From positions 186,001 through 250,000 of the forward strand of contig NZ_JAMZEA010000005.1 of NCBI RefSeq assembly GCF_024172125.1: DNA of 64,000 bases, in the 5' to 3' direction. Shown in pieces: positions 42,221 to 51,441 of this stretch. Below the pieces are notes generated by a model. That model was not told the origin of the DNA. It saw only the letters and a list, made by a program, of their open reading frames with translations, and made no database searches. The stretch comes from Actinomadura rupiterrae. GTDB lineage: Bacteria > Actinomycetota > Actinomycetes > Streptosporangiales > Streptosporangiaceae. Every line of letters begins with the position of its first letter. Position 1 is the first letter of the stretch. The position numbers and the translations under genes were made by a program.

Positions 42221-43710
42221 GCGCGCGCGGACGCCTGCTCGGAAAGCCTGCGGACCGCGTCGGCGAACGCGTCGCCGCGCGCGCCGTAGCTGGTGAACAT
42301 GTCGAAGGAGGCGCCCGCCGGGGCGAGCAGCACGGTGTCGCCGGGTTCGGCGAGGGCGGCGGCGCGGGTCACGACTCGGTCCATCGCCCCAGTGTCGGTG
42401 TCCGGAACGTCCACGACGGGGACATCCGGCGCGTGTCGCGCGAGTGCTTCGGCGATCCGCGCCCGGTCGCGGCCGATCAGCACGGCCGCGCGGAGCCGGT
42501 CGGCGCAGGACGCCACCAGGTCGTCCACGTCGGCGCCCTTCAGCAGGCCGCCCGCGATCCACACCGCGGACCGGCAGGCCGCCAGCGAGGACGCGGCGGC
42601 GTGCGGGTTGGTGGCCTTGGAGTCGTCCACGTAGTCGACGCCGTCCACGGTCGCGACGTGCGCGATGCGGTGCGGGTCGGGCACGAACGCGCGCAGGCCC
42701 GCGCGGACGGCCTCGGGCGGCACGCCGAAGGCGCGGGCCAGGGCCGCCGCCGCGAGCGCGTTGGCGACGTTGTGCGGGGCGAACGGCTTGACATCGGCCA
42801 GCTCGGCCAGCTCGGCGGCGCTGGTGGCCGGGTCGTCCACGAAGGCGCGGTCGACGAGGAGGTCTTCCACGACGCCGACCTGGCCCGGCGCGGGGATCGC
42901 GAGGGTGAACGCCTTGGCGTCCGCCGGGCCGAGACCGGCCGAGACCGGTTCGTCGGCGTTCACGACCGCGACCGCGCCCGGGGTGAAGATCTTCGCCTTG
43001 TCCGCGGCGTACGCCTCGAACGATCCGTGCCAGTCGATGTGGTCGGGCGCGACGTTCAGCACCGCCGAGGCGAGCGGCCGGAGGCTGGAAGACCAGTGCA
43101 GTTGGTAGCTGGACAGCTCCACGGCCAGCACGTCGTGGCCCTCCAGGACCGCCTCGACGATCGGCGTGCCGACGTTCCCGACCGCCACCGCGTCGTGCCC
43201 GGCGGCTACGAGGATCTCCGTCAGCATCCGGACGCAGGTGGTCTTGCCGTTCGTGCCGGTCAGGGCGAGCCAGGGCGCCGCGCCCGCCGGACGCAGCCGC
43301 CACGCCAGCTCGACCTCGCCGTAGATCTCGATCCCGGCGGACGCGGCGGCGGCCAGCAGCGGCACGTCCGGCTTCCATCCCGGCGAGGTGACGACCAGGT
43401 CCGTCCCCTCGGGGAGGGTGTCGCCGTCACCGAGCCGGACGGTCACGCCGAGCGCTTCGAGCTCTGCCGCCTGCTCGCGGGACGCGTCGTCCGCGCGGGC
43501 GTCGACGATCGTCACGTGCGCGCCGCGCCCGGCCAGGACGCGCGCGGCGGCCCGTCCGGAGACCCCGAGGCCCGCGACGACGACCCGCCGCCCCTCGAAC
43601 GACTCGCCGCCTTCGAACGACTGGCCACCTTCGTCCGGCTTGCGCCCTTCGTCCGGCTCGCGGGCCTGCGGCGGCTCGGGCGGCTGCTGCGTCACTTCTT
43701 GGGCATCCAT
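42217..43710 (-). CDS. murD: UDP-MurNAc-L-Ala-D-Glu ligase
   Basis: 497 residues. Adds D-glutamate. Typical order: VVVAGLGVSGRAAARVL, ATP-binding ALTGTNGKTTCVRML, NVAPDHIDWHGSFEAYAADKAKIF, DSKATNPHAA and LLAPAGASFDMFTSY. The first 41 residues before the core are unusual, with the repeat units PDEGRK, PDEGGQ, SFEGGE, SFEGR coded by four 18-bp repeats (about 43594-43665). Start ATG 43710 lies inside the 3' end of mraY (19-nt overlap). Confidence 0.95.
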   Translation of the reverse strand: MDAQEVTQQPPEPPQAREPDEGRKPDEGGQSFEGGESFEGRRVVVAGLGVSGRAAARVLAGRGAHVTIVDARADDASREQAAELEALGVTVRLGDGDTLPEGTDLVVTSPGWKPDVPLLAAAASAGIEIYGEVELAWRLRPAGAAPWLALTGTNGKTTCVRMLTEILVAAGHDAVAVGNVGTPIVEAVLEGHDVLAVELSSYQLHWSSSLRPLASAVLNVAPDHIDWHGSFEAYAADKAKIFTPGAVAVVNADEPVSAGLGPADAKAFTLAIPAPGQVGVVEDLLVDRAFVDDPATSAAELAELADVKPFAPHNVANALAAAALARAFGVPPEAVRAGLRAFVPDPHRIAHVATVDGVDYVDDSKATNPHAAASSLAACRSAVWIAGGLLKGADVDDLVASCADRLRAAVLIGRDRARIAEALARHAPDVPVVDVPDTDTGAMDRVVTRAAALAEPGDTVLLAPAGASFDMFTSYGARGDAFADAVRRLSEQASARA

Positions 43711-44750
43711 TCCAGGTAGAACAGGCCCAGGCCGATCGCCGTGAACAGCGCGGACATCAGCCAGAACCGCACGACGATCGTGGTCTCGGCCCATCCCGAC
43801 AGCTCGAAGTGGTGCTGCAGGGGCGCCATCTTGAAGACCCGTTTCTTGGTCATCTTGAACCCGCCGACCTGGATGATCACCGACAGCGTGATCATCACGA
43901 TCAGGCCGGACAGCACGCCGAGCAGGAACTGGGTGCGGGTCAGGATCGCCAGGCCCACCAGGACGCCGCCGAGGGCGAGCGAGCCGGTGTCGCCCATGAA
44001 CACCTTCGCCGGGGGCGCGTTCCACCACAGGAAGCCGAACACGCCGCCGAGCACGGCCGCCGCGACGACCGCGAGGTCGAGCGGGTCACGCACGTTGTAG
44101 CAGTTCGGCGCGAGCGCGAACTCGCAGGAGTTGCGCAGCTGCCAGTTGCCGATCAACACGTAGGCGGCCAGCACCATCGCGCACGGGCCGGCGGCCAGGC
44201 CGTCCAGGCCGTCGGTGAGGTTCACGCCGTTGGACGTCGCGGCGATCAGCAGCAGCGCCCAGATCACGAACGGGATCGCGCCGATCGACGGGCCGAAGTC
44301 GCGCAGGAACGACAGGTGCGCGTCGGCGGGGGTGACGTCCAGGTGGTTCGGGAAGTTCAGCGACCCGACCGCGAACACGACGCCGACCAGGATGATCCCG
44401 ATCATCTTGGCGCCGGAGCGCAGGCCGAGGCTGCGCTGCTTGAAGACCTTGATGTAGTCGTCCACGAAGCCGACCGCGCCGAGCCCGGTCATCAGGAACA
44501 GCACCAGGCCGCCCGAGACGGTCGGGCTGGTGCCGGTCAGCAGGTGCGCCGCGCCGTACCCGACGAGCGACCCGAGGACGAACACCGTGCCGCCCATGGT
44601 GGGGGTGCCGCGCTTCTTCAGGTGGGCCTCCGGGCCCTCCTGGCGGATCATCTGGCCGTAGCCGAGCCGGTTCACGATCCGGATCCACACCGGCGTGCCG
44701 ACCATGCCGAACAGCAGGGCGACCCCGGCGGCGATGATGATGTTGGTCAT
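43692..44750 (-). CDS. mraY: phospho-MurNAc-pentapeptide transferase MraY
   Basis: 352 residues, ten membrane segments. Transfers phospho-MurNAc-pentapeptide to undecaprenyl phosphate to form lipid I; target of muraymycin and tunicamycin-type inhibitors. FVDDYIKVFKQRSLGL, SNGVNLTDGLDGLAAG with catalytic Asp residues, KVFMGDTGSLALGG and MAPLQHHFELSGW are all intact. ATG 44750 overlaps the murF stop as ATGA. Confidence 0.97.
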   Translation of the reverse strand: MTNIIIAAGVALLFGMVGTPVWIRIVNRLGYGQMIRQEGPEAHLKKRGTPTMGGTVFVLGSLVGYGAAHLLTGTSPTVSGGLVLFLMTGLGAVGFVDDYIKVFKQRSLGLRSGAKMIGIILVGVVFAVGSLNFPNHLDVTPADAHLSFLRDFGPSIGAIPFVIWALLLIAATSNGVNLTDGLDGLAAGPCAMVLAAYVLIGNWQLRNSCEFALAPNCYNVRDPLDLAVVAAAVLGGVFGFLWWNAPPAKVFMGDTGSLALGGVLVGLAILTRTQFLLGVLSGLIVMITLSVIIQVGGFKMTKKRVFKMAPLQHHFELSGWAETTIVVRFWLMSALFTAIGLGLFYLEWMPKK

Positions 44751-46186
44751 GCCCGGGCACCCCCCGCGGGCGCGTCCGGCGCGGCCCCGTCCGGCCCGGC
44801 CGCCTCCGGCAGCAGGGCCGCGGCGACCCGTTCCAGGCCCGCGACCCGGGACCCCTTCACCAGTACGACGTCGTGCGGCCGGAGCCGCCCGCTGAGCGCG
44901 GTCACCGCCGCGCCGACGTCATCCACCTGTACCAACTCTCCCGTCCATGCCGCCACCTGCGCGGCCCCTTCGGCCACCGGCGCGGCGGCGTCCCCGACGA
45001 CCACGAGGCCGGCGACTCCGCTGCGCGCGACATGCTGCCCGATCTTGGCGTGTTCCGCGACCGAGGTGTCACCGAGCTCAGCCATCTCGCCCAGCACCGC
45101 GAAGGCCCGGCGGCCCCGCGCGAGGTGCGCGAGCACGTCCAGCGCGGCGCGGGTCGACTCGGGGTTGGCGTTGTACGCGTCGTTGATCACCGTCACGCCG
45201 TCCGGGCGGTCGGTGACCTCCATCCGCCAGCGGCTGCGCGGCCCCGCGGCCGAGAGGGCGTCCGCGACGTCCGCGACGCCCATCCCGGCGGCGCGCGCCA
45301 CGGCGGCGGCGGCCAGCGCGTTCGGGACCATGTGCGCGCCCGCCAGGCGCAGTGCCACCTTCGCCTCGCCCTCGGGCGTGACCAGGGTGAACCGGCCTCG
45401 TCCGGCCTCGTCCAGGTCTTCGTCGACGGCGCGGACGGTCGCGTCCGGGCCGCGGCCGAACGTGACGACCTGCGCCTCGGTGCGGCTCGCCATGGCCGCG
45501 ACCAGCGGGTCGTCGGCGTTCAGGACGGCCGTGCCGGACGCGGGCAGCGCCTCGACCATCTCGCCCTTCGCCTGCGCGACGGCCTCCCGGGAGCCGAACT
45601 CGCCGAGGTGCGCCGACCCGACGTTCAGCACCACGCCGATCGCGGGCCGCGCGATGCCGCACAGGTAGGCGATGTGGCCGATGCCGCGGGCGCCCATCTC
45701 CAGCACCAGGTGCCGGGTGCCCTCGTCGGCGCGCAGCGCGGTCAGCGGCAGCCCGATCTCGTTGTTGAACGACCCGACCGGCGCGATCGTCGGCCCGGCC
45801 CGCTCGACCACCTGGGCGATCAGGTCCTTGGTGGAGGTCTTGCCCGCCGAGCCGGTCACGCCGGTCACGACGGCGTCCGGCAGCCGGGCCAGGACGCCGC
45901 GGGCGAGCAGCCCGAGCGCCTCCTGGACGTCCGGCACCACCACGGCCGGACCGTCCACCGGGCGGGCCGCCAGGACGGCGCTCGCGCCCCCGGCGAAGGC
46001 CGCCGGGGCGAAGTCGTGCCCGTCGGCGCGCTCGCCCGGCAGCGCCGCGAACAGCGCGCCCGGAACGGCCTCCCGGGAGTCGATCACCACGGGGCCGCGC
46101 ACCACCGGCTCGGGCCCGTCCGGCGGAAGGCCGGTCACCGTGCCGCCGGTGAGCTCGGCGACCGTCGACAGCGGAAGTGGGATCAC
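44747..46186 (-). CDS. murF: D-Ala-D-Ala-adding ligase MurF
   Basis: 479 residues. Adds D-Ala-D-Ala to UDP-MurNAc-tripeptide. TGVTGSAGKTSTKDLIAQV is the P-loop; VLEMGARGIGHIAYL, VLNVGSAHLGEFGSREAVAQAK and INDAYNANPESTRAAL follow in family order. GTG 46186 overlaps the murE stop as GTGA. The last 20 residues are Ala/Pro/Gly-rich. Confidence 0.96.
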   Translation of the reverse strand: MIPLPLSTVAELTGGTVTGLPPDGPEPVVRGPVVIDSREAVPGALFAALPGERADGHDFAPAAFAGGASAVLAARPVDGPAVVVPDVQEALGLLARGVLARLPDAVVTGVTGSAGKTSTKDLIAQVVERAGPTIAPVGSFNNEIGLPLTALRADEGTRHLVLEMGARGIGHIAYLCGIARPAIGVVLNVGSAHLGEFGSREAVAQAKGEMVEALPASGTAVLNADDPLVAAMASRTEAQVVTFGRGPDATVRAVDEDLDEAGRGRFTLVTPEGEAKVALRLAGAHMVPNALAAAAVARAAGMGVADVADALSAAGPRSRWRMEVTDRPDGVTVINDAYNANPESTRAALDVLAHLARGRRAFAVLGEMAELGDTSVAEHAKIGQHVARSGVAGLVVVGDAAAPVAEGAAQVAAWTGELVQVDDVGAAVTALSGRLRPHDVVLVKGSRVAGLERVAAALLPEAAGPDGAAPDAPAGGARA

Positions 46187-48000
46187 GCCTGCGTCCCGTC
46201 CCCTCTCACGTCCTGCCCGTTCGACGCGCCAGTGCCCGCCCGGGTTCGCCCGGCCGGGTCCCGGCCGGACGCGTCCGCGCCCGAGGCGTCCCGGCCCGGC
46301 GCGTCCCTTCCGGGTGCGTCCCTTCCAAGTGCGTCCCTGTCGGGTGCGTCCCTGTCGGGTGCGTCCCTGTCGGGTGCGTCCCTTCCGAGTGCGTCCCGGT
46401 CGGACGCGTCCCGGTCGGAAGCATCCCAGGCGGAGCCGTCCCGGCCGGACGGCGCGCCCGGGTCCGCGGTCCGGTCCCGGTCGCGCGCGCGGTCCTGCTG
46501 GGCCCGGATCGCCGCGCGGACGACCCGCCGGTCGTCGAACGGGTGCACCTCGCCGGCCACGTACTGGCCCTGCTCGTGGCCCTTGCCCGCGACGACCACG
46601 ACGTCGCCGCGGCGGGCCCGGCCGATCGCCAGCGCGATCGCGGCGGCGCGGTCGGGCTCGACCACGAGGTGCGCGCGCTCGGACTGCGGGACCTTGAGCC
46701 CGCCCTCGACCATAGCGGCGAGGATCGCCAGGGGGTCCTCCGACCTCGGGTTGTCGTTGGTGAAATACGCCATGTCGGCCAGCCGCACCGCCGCCTCCCC
46801 CATCAGCGGGCGCTTGCCGCGGTCCCGGTCGCCGCCGCAGCCGAGCACGATCGTCAGCCGCCCCTCGGTGACCTTCCGCAGCGAGGTGAGCACCGCCTCG
46901 ACCGCGCCGGGCTTGTGCGAGTAGTCGACCAGCGCGACGTACTCCTGGCCCTCGTCCACGCGCTCCAGGCGGCCCGGGACGCCGGTCAGCGACGCGACGC
47001 CGCGCACCGCCACCGGCAGCGTGATCCCGGCCTCCACCAGCGCCACGATCGCGCCGAGCGCGTTCGCCACGTTGAACGGGCCGGGCAGCTGGACGGACGC
47101 GTCGGCCTCGATGCCGCCCGGGCCGAGCACGCGGAACACGCTGCCGTCCGCGCCGATCCGGACGTCCACCGCGCGCCAGTCGGCCTCGGCGTCGCCGGAC
47201 GCCGAGAACGTGGTGGTCGGGATGGTCGCGACCTCCAGCAGCTCGCGGCCGTACTGGTCGTCCAGGTTCACCACGCCGACCCGGCTGAACGCGGGCGTGA
47301 ACAGCTTCGCCTTCGCCAGGAAGTAGTCCCGCATCGTCGGGTGGTAGTCCAGGTGGTCCTGGGACAGGTTGTTGAAGATCGCGACGTCGTACCGCGCGCC
47401 GCCGACCCGGTTCTGCTCCAGCGCGTGGCTGGACACCTCCATCGCCGCCGCGCGGGCGCCGCGCTCGCGCATCATCGCGAACAGCGCGTGCAGGTCGGTC
47501 GACTCGGGCGTGGTCAGCTCGCCGGGGACGGTCTCGTCGCCGACCCGGATCTCCACGCCGCCGATCAGGCCGGTGGTGTTCCCGGCCGCGCGCAGGCCCG
47601 CGTCCAGCAGGAACGTCGTGGTCGTCTTGCCGCTGGTGCCGGTCACGCCGATCAGGGTCAGGTCGGCGACCGGGTCGCCGTACACCCACGAGGACGCCGT
47701 GCCGAGCACCGCGCGCGGGTCGTCCACGATCAGGACGGGCAGCCCCGCCTGCTCGGCGCGCTCCCGGCCCGTCGGGTCCGTCAGGACCGCCGCGGCGCCC
47801 TTCTCGGCCGCCTGGACGGCGAACTGCGCGCCGTGCACGCGCGCGCCCGGCAGCGCCGCGTACACGTCGCCGGGCAGCACCGCGCGCGAGTCGTGCGTGA
47901 TCCCCGAGACGGTCACCCCGGACCACTCGTCCGCGGCCGCGAGGCCCAGCGTCGACGCGAGGCCGGTCAGCTGACGGGCCGGGTTGGAGGTCGGGCGCAT
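46183..48000 (-). CDS. murE: UDP-MurNAc-tripeptide ligase MurE with RDA-repeat tail
   Basis: 605 residues from ATG 48000; GTG 48069 would add 23, and neither has a strong ribosome site. Adds the third residue; the DNPRSEDP motif is that of meso-diaminopimelate-adding enzymes. GVTGTSGKTTTTFLLDAG, AMEVSSHALEQNRV and CGGDRDRGKRPLMGEAA are intact. The normal fold ends near residue 502. A further 103 residues follow, made mainly of xxRDA pentapeptides (SDRDA, LGRDA, PDRDA, PGRDA), which relatives lack. The tail ends at the overlap with murF, so the repeat lies directly before the next start. Confidence 0.95.
   Translation of the reverse strand: MRPTSNPARQLTGLASTLGLAAADEWSGVTVSGITHDSRAVLPGDVYAALPGARVHGAQFAVQAAEKGAAAVLTDPTGRERAEQAGLPVLIVDDPRAVLGTASSWVYGDPVADLTLIGVTGTSGKTTTTFLLDAGLRAAGNTTGLIGGVEIRVGDETVPGELTTPESTDLHALFAMMRERGARAAAMEVSSHALEQNRVGGARYDVAIFNNLSQDHLDYHPTMRDYFLAKAKLFTPAFSRVGVVNLDDQYGRELLEVATIPTTTFSASGDAEADWRAVDVRIGADGSVFRVLGPGGIEADASVQLPGPFNVANALGAIVALVEAGITLPVAVRGVASLTGVPGRLERVDEGQEYVALVDYSHKPGAVEAVLTSLRKVTEGRLTIVLGCGGDRDRGKRPLMGEAAVRLADMAYFTNDNPRSEDPLAILAAMVEGGLKVPQSERAHLVVEPDRAAAIALAIGRARRGDVVVVAGKGHEQGQYVAGEVHPFDDRRVVRAAIRAQQDRARDRDRTADPGAPSGRDGSAWDASDRDASDRDALGRDAPDRDAPDRDAPDRDALGRDAPGRDAPGRDASGADASGRDPAGRTRAGTGASNGQDVRGDGTQA
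46240..46434 (-). repeat. 15-bp coding minisatellite in murE
   Basis: Thirteen in-frame 15-bp units, each coding five residues with an RDA core. Three consecutive units are identical on the plus strand (GTGCGTCCCTGTCGG), which points to recent slippage. Frame is preserved throughout. Confidence 0.92.
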
Positions 48001-48092
48001 GGCGTGTCTTTCGGTGCGGGCCGGAGCCGGTTCTCGACGGATGTGCGGGGTCAACGGTGCGGAGCTCACGGCGGGTCAGGCTACCGGCTCGC

Positions 48093-50567
48093 TCAGTCGT
48101 CGGCGTAGATCTTGACCGACGGCGCCCTGCTGCCGCTCGGCGGGATCTTCCGCGACTGGAGCGCGAAGCCCATCACGTCCCGGAACACCGGGGCCGCGAC
48201 GTCCCCACCGAAGTAGCTTCCCCTACTCGGGTGCTGGAGCACGACCTGGACCACCAGCTGCGGCGCGTCCGCCGGGGCGAATCCGGCGAACGAGGCGGTG
48301 TAGCCGCCGTCCTCGTAGGTGCCGGTGCTCGGGTTGACGATCTGCGCGGTGCCGGTCTTGCCCGCCACCCGGTAGCCGGGGATCTGCGCCTTCGGCGCGG
48401 TGCCGTCCTTGGTGGTGACGCCCTCCAGCATGTCCCGGATCTCCTGCGCCGTCTGCGGGCTGATGACCCGCTTCTGCGCGGGCGCGGCGGCCGGGGTGAA
48501 CGAGCCGTCCTCCCCCGTCGTGCCCGCGACCAGGTTCGGCGCGACCCGCACTCCGCCGTTGGCGATCGTGGAGTACACGCTCGCCATCTGCAGCGCGTTC
48601 ACCGACATCGACTGCCCGAACGCGATCGGGTACCGGTCGGTGCCCGACCACTGGTTCGGCGGCCGGAGCTGCCCGGCGGTCTCGGCGGGCAGCCCGATGT
48701 TGGTCTTCTGGGCGAACCCGAAGTCGCGCAGGAACTGGTACAGCGTGTTCTGGTCGATGTGCTCGCTGGCCAGGATCGTCCCGACGTTGCTGGACTTGGC
48801 CAGCACCCCGGCGAAGGTCAGCTTCTCGGTCCTGTGCTGCTCGGAGTCGTGGAACGTCCGGTCGTACTTGCGGACGCTGTAGGGCACCCTGAACGGCGTC
48901 TGGGGCGTGATCCCGCCGCGTTCCAGCACCGCCGCCGCCGTGACGACCTTGCCGGTGCTGCCCGGCTCGTACGCCTCCTGGACGAGCGGGCTCCCCCACA
49001 GCCGCCAGTCGGACTTTCCGTACTCGTTCGGGTCGTAGCCCGGCGCGGACGCCATCGCGAGCAGCTGGCCGTTGCGCGGGTCCATCACGATCACGCTGCC
49101 GCTGCGCGCGCCGGTCGCCTTCACCTGCGCCTCGATCGCCTGCTGCGCCTTGTACTGGACGTCCCGCATCAGCGTCAGCCGGACGCCCTTGCCCGGCACC
49201 GGCGGGCGCTTCTGGTCCTCGCCCATCGGGATGTGCTGGCCGTCCGGGCTGATCTCGATCCGCTGCCAGCCGGCGCGCCCGGCGAGCTGCTTGTTCAGCG
49301 AGTACTCCAGGCCTGCCCCGCCGCGTCCCTCCGCGTTCACGAACCCGATCACGCCCGCGCCGAGCGAGTCGTTGGGGTATTCGCGGCGGTACTCCGGATA
49401 CGTCCCGATGCCGAGGAACTTCATCCCCAGCACGAGCCGCGCCTGGTCGGGGCGGACGCCGTGGGCGAGCACCTCGTACCGGCTGTTCGGCTTGGACAGC
49501 CGTTTGAGCATGGTGGCGGGATCGACGCCGAGCATCGGCGCGAGCGCGTTCACGATCGGCTGCCGCTTCTCCGGCTTGATCACCTTCGGGTCGGCGTAGA
49601 TGAGCCGCGCCTCGACCGTCATCGCGAGCGGGTTGCCCTGCGCGTCGGTGATGTCGCCCCGCACGGCGGGCAGGTCGATCTTGCGGAGCCGCTGCTCCAG
49701 CGCCCGCGCCGTGTAGTGCCCCGACTCGATCGTCTGGAGCTGGACGAGCCGCCCGGCGAACAGCGACAGCACGAACGCGACGGCGAGCAGGCCCGCGTTC
49801 AGCCGCTTCATCGGGTCGCGCCGCCGGAACGGCACCCTGATCTTGCGCCTGGGCGGCCTTCTCGGCGGTCCGCCGCGTCCGCGCTGCGGCGCCCCGGCGC
49901 GCGTCCGGCGCCCGTCCACGCGTCCGCCGCTGCGGCTCTCGCCCGTCCGGCCGGGTCCGCGGCCCGAACCTGCGCGCCCGTCCCGAGTCCGCGCGGACGG
50001 CGGCGCCCCCTCACGCATCCGCGAGGTGGCCCCCTTACCGCGCCCAGAAGCAGCCTTCCCAGCACGCCCACCTCGGCCGGAACCGCCCGTGCCACCGCTA
50101 CCGCCGCGGCCGGAACCGCTCGCGCCGGTGCTACCGGCCCGGCCGGAGCCGCCTGCGCCGCTGCGTGTCGAGGCGCCCTTGCCGCTACGCCCGGAACCGC
50201 CCTTGCCCTCACTACCGCCGCGGCCGGAACCACTCGCGCCGGCGCGCGAGGAACCACCCTTACCGTCGCGGCCGGTGCGCGAGGAGGCGCCCTTGCCGTC
50301 GCGGGTGGGGGCGTCCTTGGCGTTGCGGCCTTCGCGGGTGCGGGACGAGCCGTCCGCGCCGTCCCGCGAGCGCGAGGACGCGTCGCGAGGCTTGGGCTCG
50401 GACTTGTCGCGGGTCTTGCCGCCGTCGCCGTCCTTCTTGGGACGCGGCGGCGGGACCATGTCGTTACGCGCCGGCCGCCGGGGCGGTGCGCCGCCCGAGC
50501 CGCGCGGTCCCCGGCCCTGGGGCCCCCGCCCGCGCCCGGACGGCGGACCGGCCGGACGCCTGCTCAC
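48093..50567 (-). CDS. ftsI: septal penicillin-binding protein FtsI with giant basic N-terminus
   Basis: 824 residues. Transpeptidase partner of FtsW. The membrane anchor is at 257-272 (AGLLAVAFVLSLFAG), followed by the dimerisation domain and the penicillin-binding domain with YEPGSTGKVV (SxxK), KSSNVGT (SxN) and GKTGTAQ (KTG). Residues 1-256 are a cytoplasmic region of Gly, Ser, Arg, Lys and Pro (GSGRGGS, GKGASSR, RPP units), compared with about 20-60 residues in most FtsI. GTG 50567 has GGAGG upstream. An in-frame ATG at 49811 would give a normal 572-residue protein, but lacks a clear ribosome site. Nineteen nt after ftsL. Confidence 0.93.
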   Translation of the reverse strand: MSRRPAGPPSGRGRGPQGRGPRGSGGAPPRRPARNDMVPPPRPKKDGDGGKTRDKSEPKPRDASSRSRDGADGSSRTREGRNAKDAPTRDGKGASSRTGRDGKGGSSRAGASGSGRGGSEGKGGSGRSGKGASTRSGAGGSGRAGSTGASGSGRGGSGGTGGSGRGGRAGKAASGRGKGATSRMREGAPPSARTRDGRAGSGRGPGRTGESRSGGRVDGRRTRAGAPQRGRGGPPRRPPRRKIRVPFRRRDPMKRLNAGLLAVAFVLSLFAGRLVQLQTIESGHYTARALEQRLRKIDLPAVRGDITDAQGNPLAMTVEARLIYADPKVIKPEKRQPIVNALAPMLGVDPATMLKRLSKPNSRYEVLAHGVRPDQARLVLGMKFLGIGTYPEYRREYPNDSLGAGVIGFVNAEGRGGAGLEYSLNKQLAGRAGWQRIEISPDGQHIPMGEDQKRPPVPGKGVRLTLMRDVQYKAQQAIEAQVKATGARSGSVIVMDPRNGQLLAMASAPGYDPNEYGKSDWRLWGSPLVQEAYEPGSTGKVVTAAAVLERGGITPQTPFRVPYSVRKYDRTFHDSEQHRTEKLTFAGVLAKSSNVGTILASEHIDQNTLYQFLRDFGFAQKTNIGLPAETAGQLRPPNQWSGTDRYPIAFGQSMSVNALQMASVYSTIANGGVRVAPNLVAGTTGEDGSFTPAAAPAQKRVISPQTAQEIRDMLEGVTTKDGTAPKAQIPGYRVAGKTGTAQIVNPSTGTYEDGGYTASFAGFAPADAPQLVVQVVLQHPSRGSYFGGDVAAPVFRDVMGFALQSRKIPPSGSRAPSVKIYADD

Positions 50568-50586
50568 CGCGCCTCCCGAGGCGTCC

Positions 50587-51441
50587 TCACGGCGCCCCCT
50601 GACCGCCGTCGCCCGCGCCGGGCGCGCTCGGCACGCCCTCGCCCGGGATGATCGCGCCGGGCACGCCGAGCACGCCCGCCGCGCCCGCGGTCGCCGCGGC
50701 GGCGTTCGGCACCGGGCGCACGCCGCGCGTCCCGGTCACCGTGCCGTCCGGCGAGATCCACGCGGGCTGCGTCGGCGGCCGCATGCCGTAGCCGCGGGCC
50801 TTGGCGTCCAGCGAGGCCGGCGCCTCCTCCCGCGCGATGTCGCTCTGCATCTGCTGCCGCTGCTGGTCGAGCAGCTTGTTGTTCTGCTGCAGCCGGGACA
50901 GCGTGAACGCGTCCTCGGCGAGCACGGTGTTGAGCAGCAGGAGGCTGGCCAGCGCGCCGCCCAGCAGTCCCACGATGAGCAGCACGAACGGCGTCCGCGG
51001 CGGCGCCGACTGCCGCACCGCCCGAGCCGTCCGCCGCGCCGCCCCCGACGGGGCCGTCTTCGTGGCACGCGCCTTGGTCGCAGGCTCGCCCCCCGGCCGC
51101 CTCTTGACCCCCGCACCCCCGCGCGAACCCGAGCCCCCCCGGGTGGACGCCCCATCCCGTGAACGCGTCCCTTCGCGCGTCGAGGCCCCTCCGCGCGTGG
51201 GCGTGGCTTCGCGTGAGGTGCTGCCGTCGCGTGAGCGTGTGGTTTGGCGGGCGGACGTCCCTGCGCGCGTGGGCGTGGCTTCGCGCGGGGCGGCTTCGCC
51301 GCGGGTCGGTGCGGCGTCGTCGGTCGGGCGTGCGGGTGGCTCCGCGGTGCGGGTGCGGGGCTCGGGCCGGCGGCGGCGCTCGCGGCGCTGCGTGGGCACG
51401 GGCGGGGTCGCGGTCCCCGGCTGGCGTGTCCGTGTGCTCAT
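50587..51441 (-). CDS. ftsL: FtsL-like divisome protein
   Basis: 284 residues by position and layout; sequence identity in this family is always low. Single membrane span (151-175, PFVLLIVGLLGGALASLLLL) followed by a short coiled coil (FTLSRLQQNNKLLDQQRQQM) and a Gly/Ala/Pro tail. The cytoplasmic 150 residues are Arg/Thr/Ser/Gly-rich with TREATPTRAG, TSREATPTRGG, TRSRDGSTS and TRSRDGAST repeats. ATG 51441 overlaps the rsmH stop as ATGA. Confidence 0.88.
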   Translation of the reverse strand: MSTRTRQPGTATPPVPTQRRERRRRPEPRTRTAEPPARPTDDAAPTRGEAAPREATPTRAGTSARQTTRSRDGSTSREATPTRGGASTREGTRSRDGASTRGGSGSRGGAGVKRRPGGEPATKARATKTAPSGAARRTARAVRQSAPPRTPFVLLIVGLLGGALASLLLLNTVLAEDAFTLSRLQQNNKLLDQQRQQMQSDIAREEAPASLDAKARGYGMRPPTQPAWISPDGTVTGTRGVRPVPNAAAATAGAAGVLGVPGAIIPGEGVPSAPGAGDGGQGAP

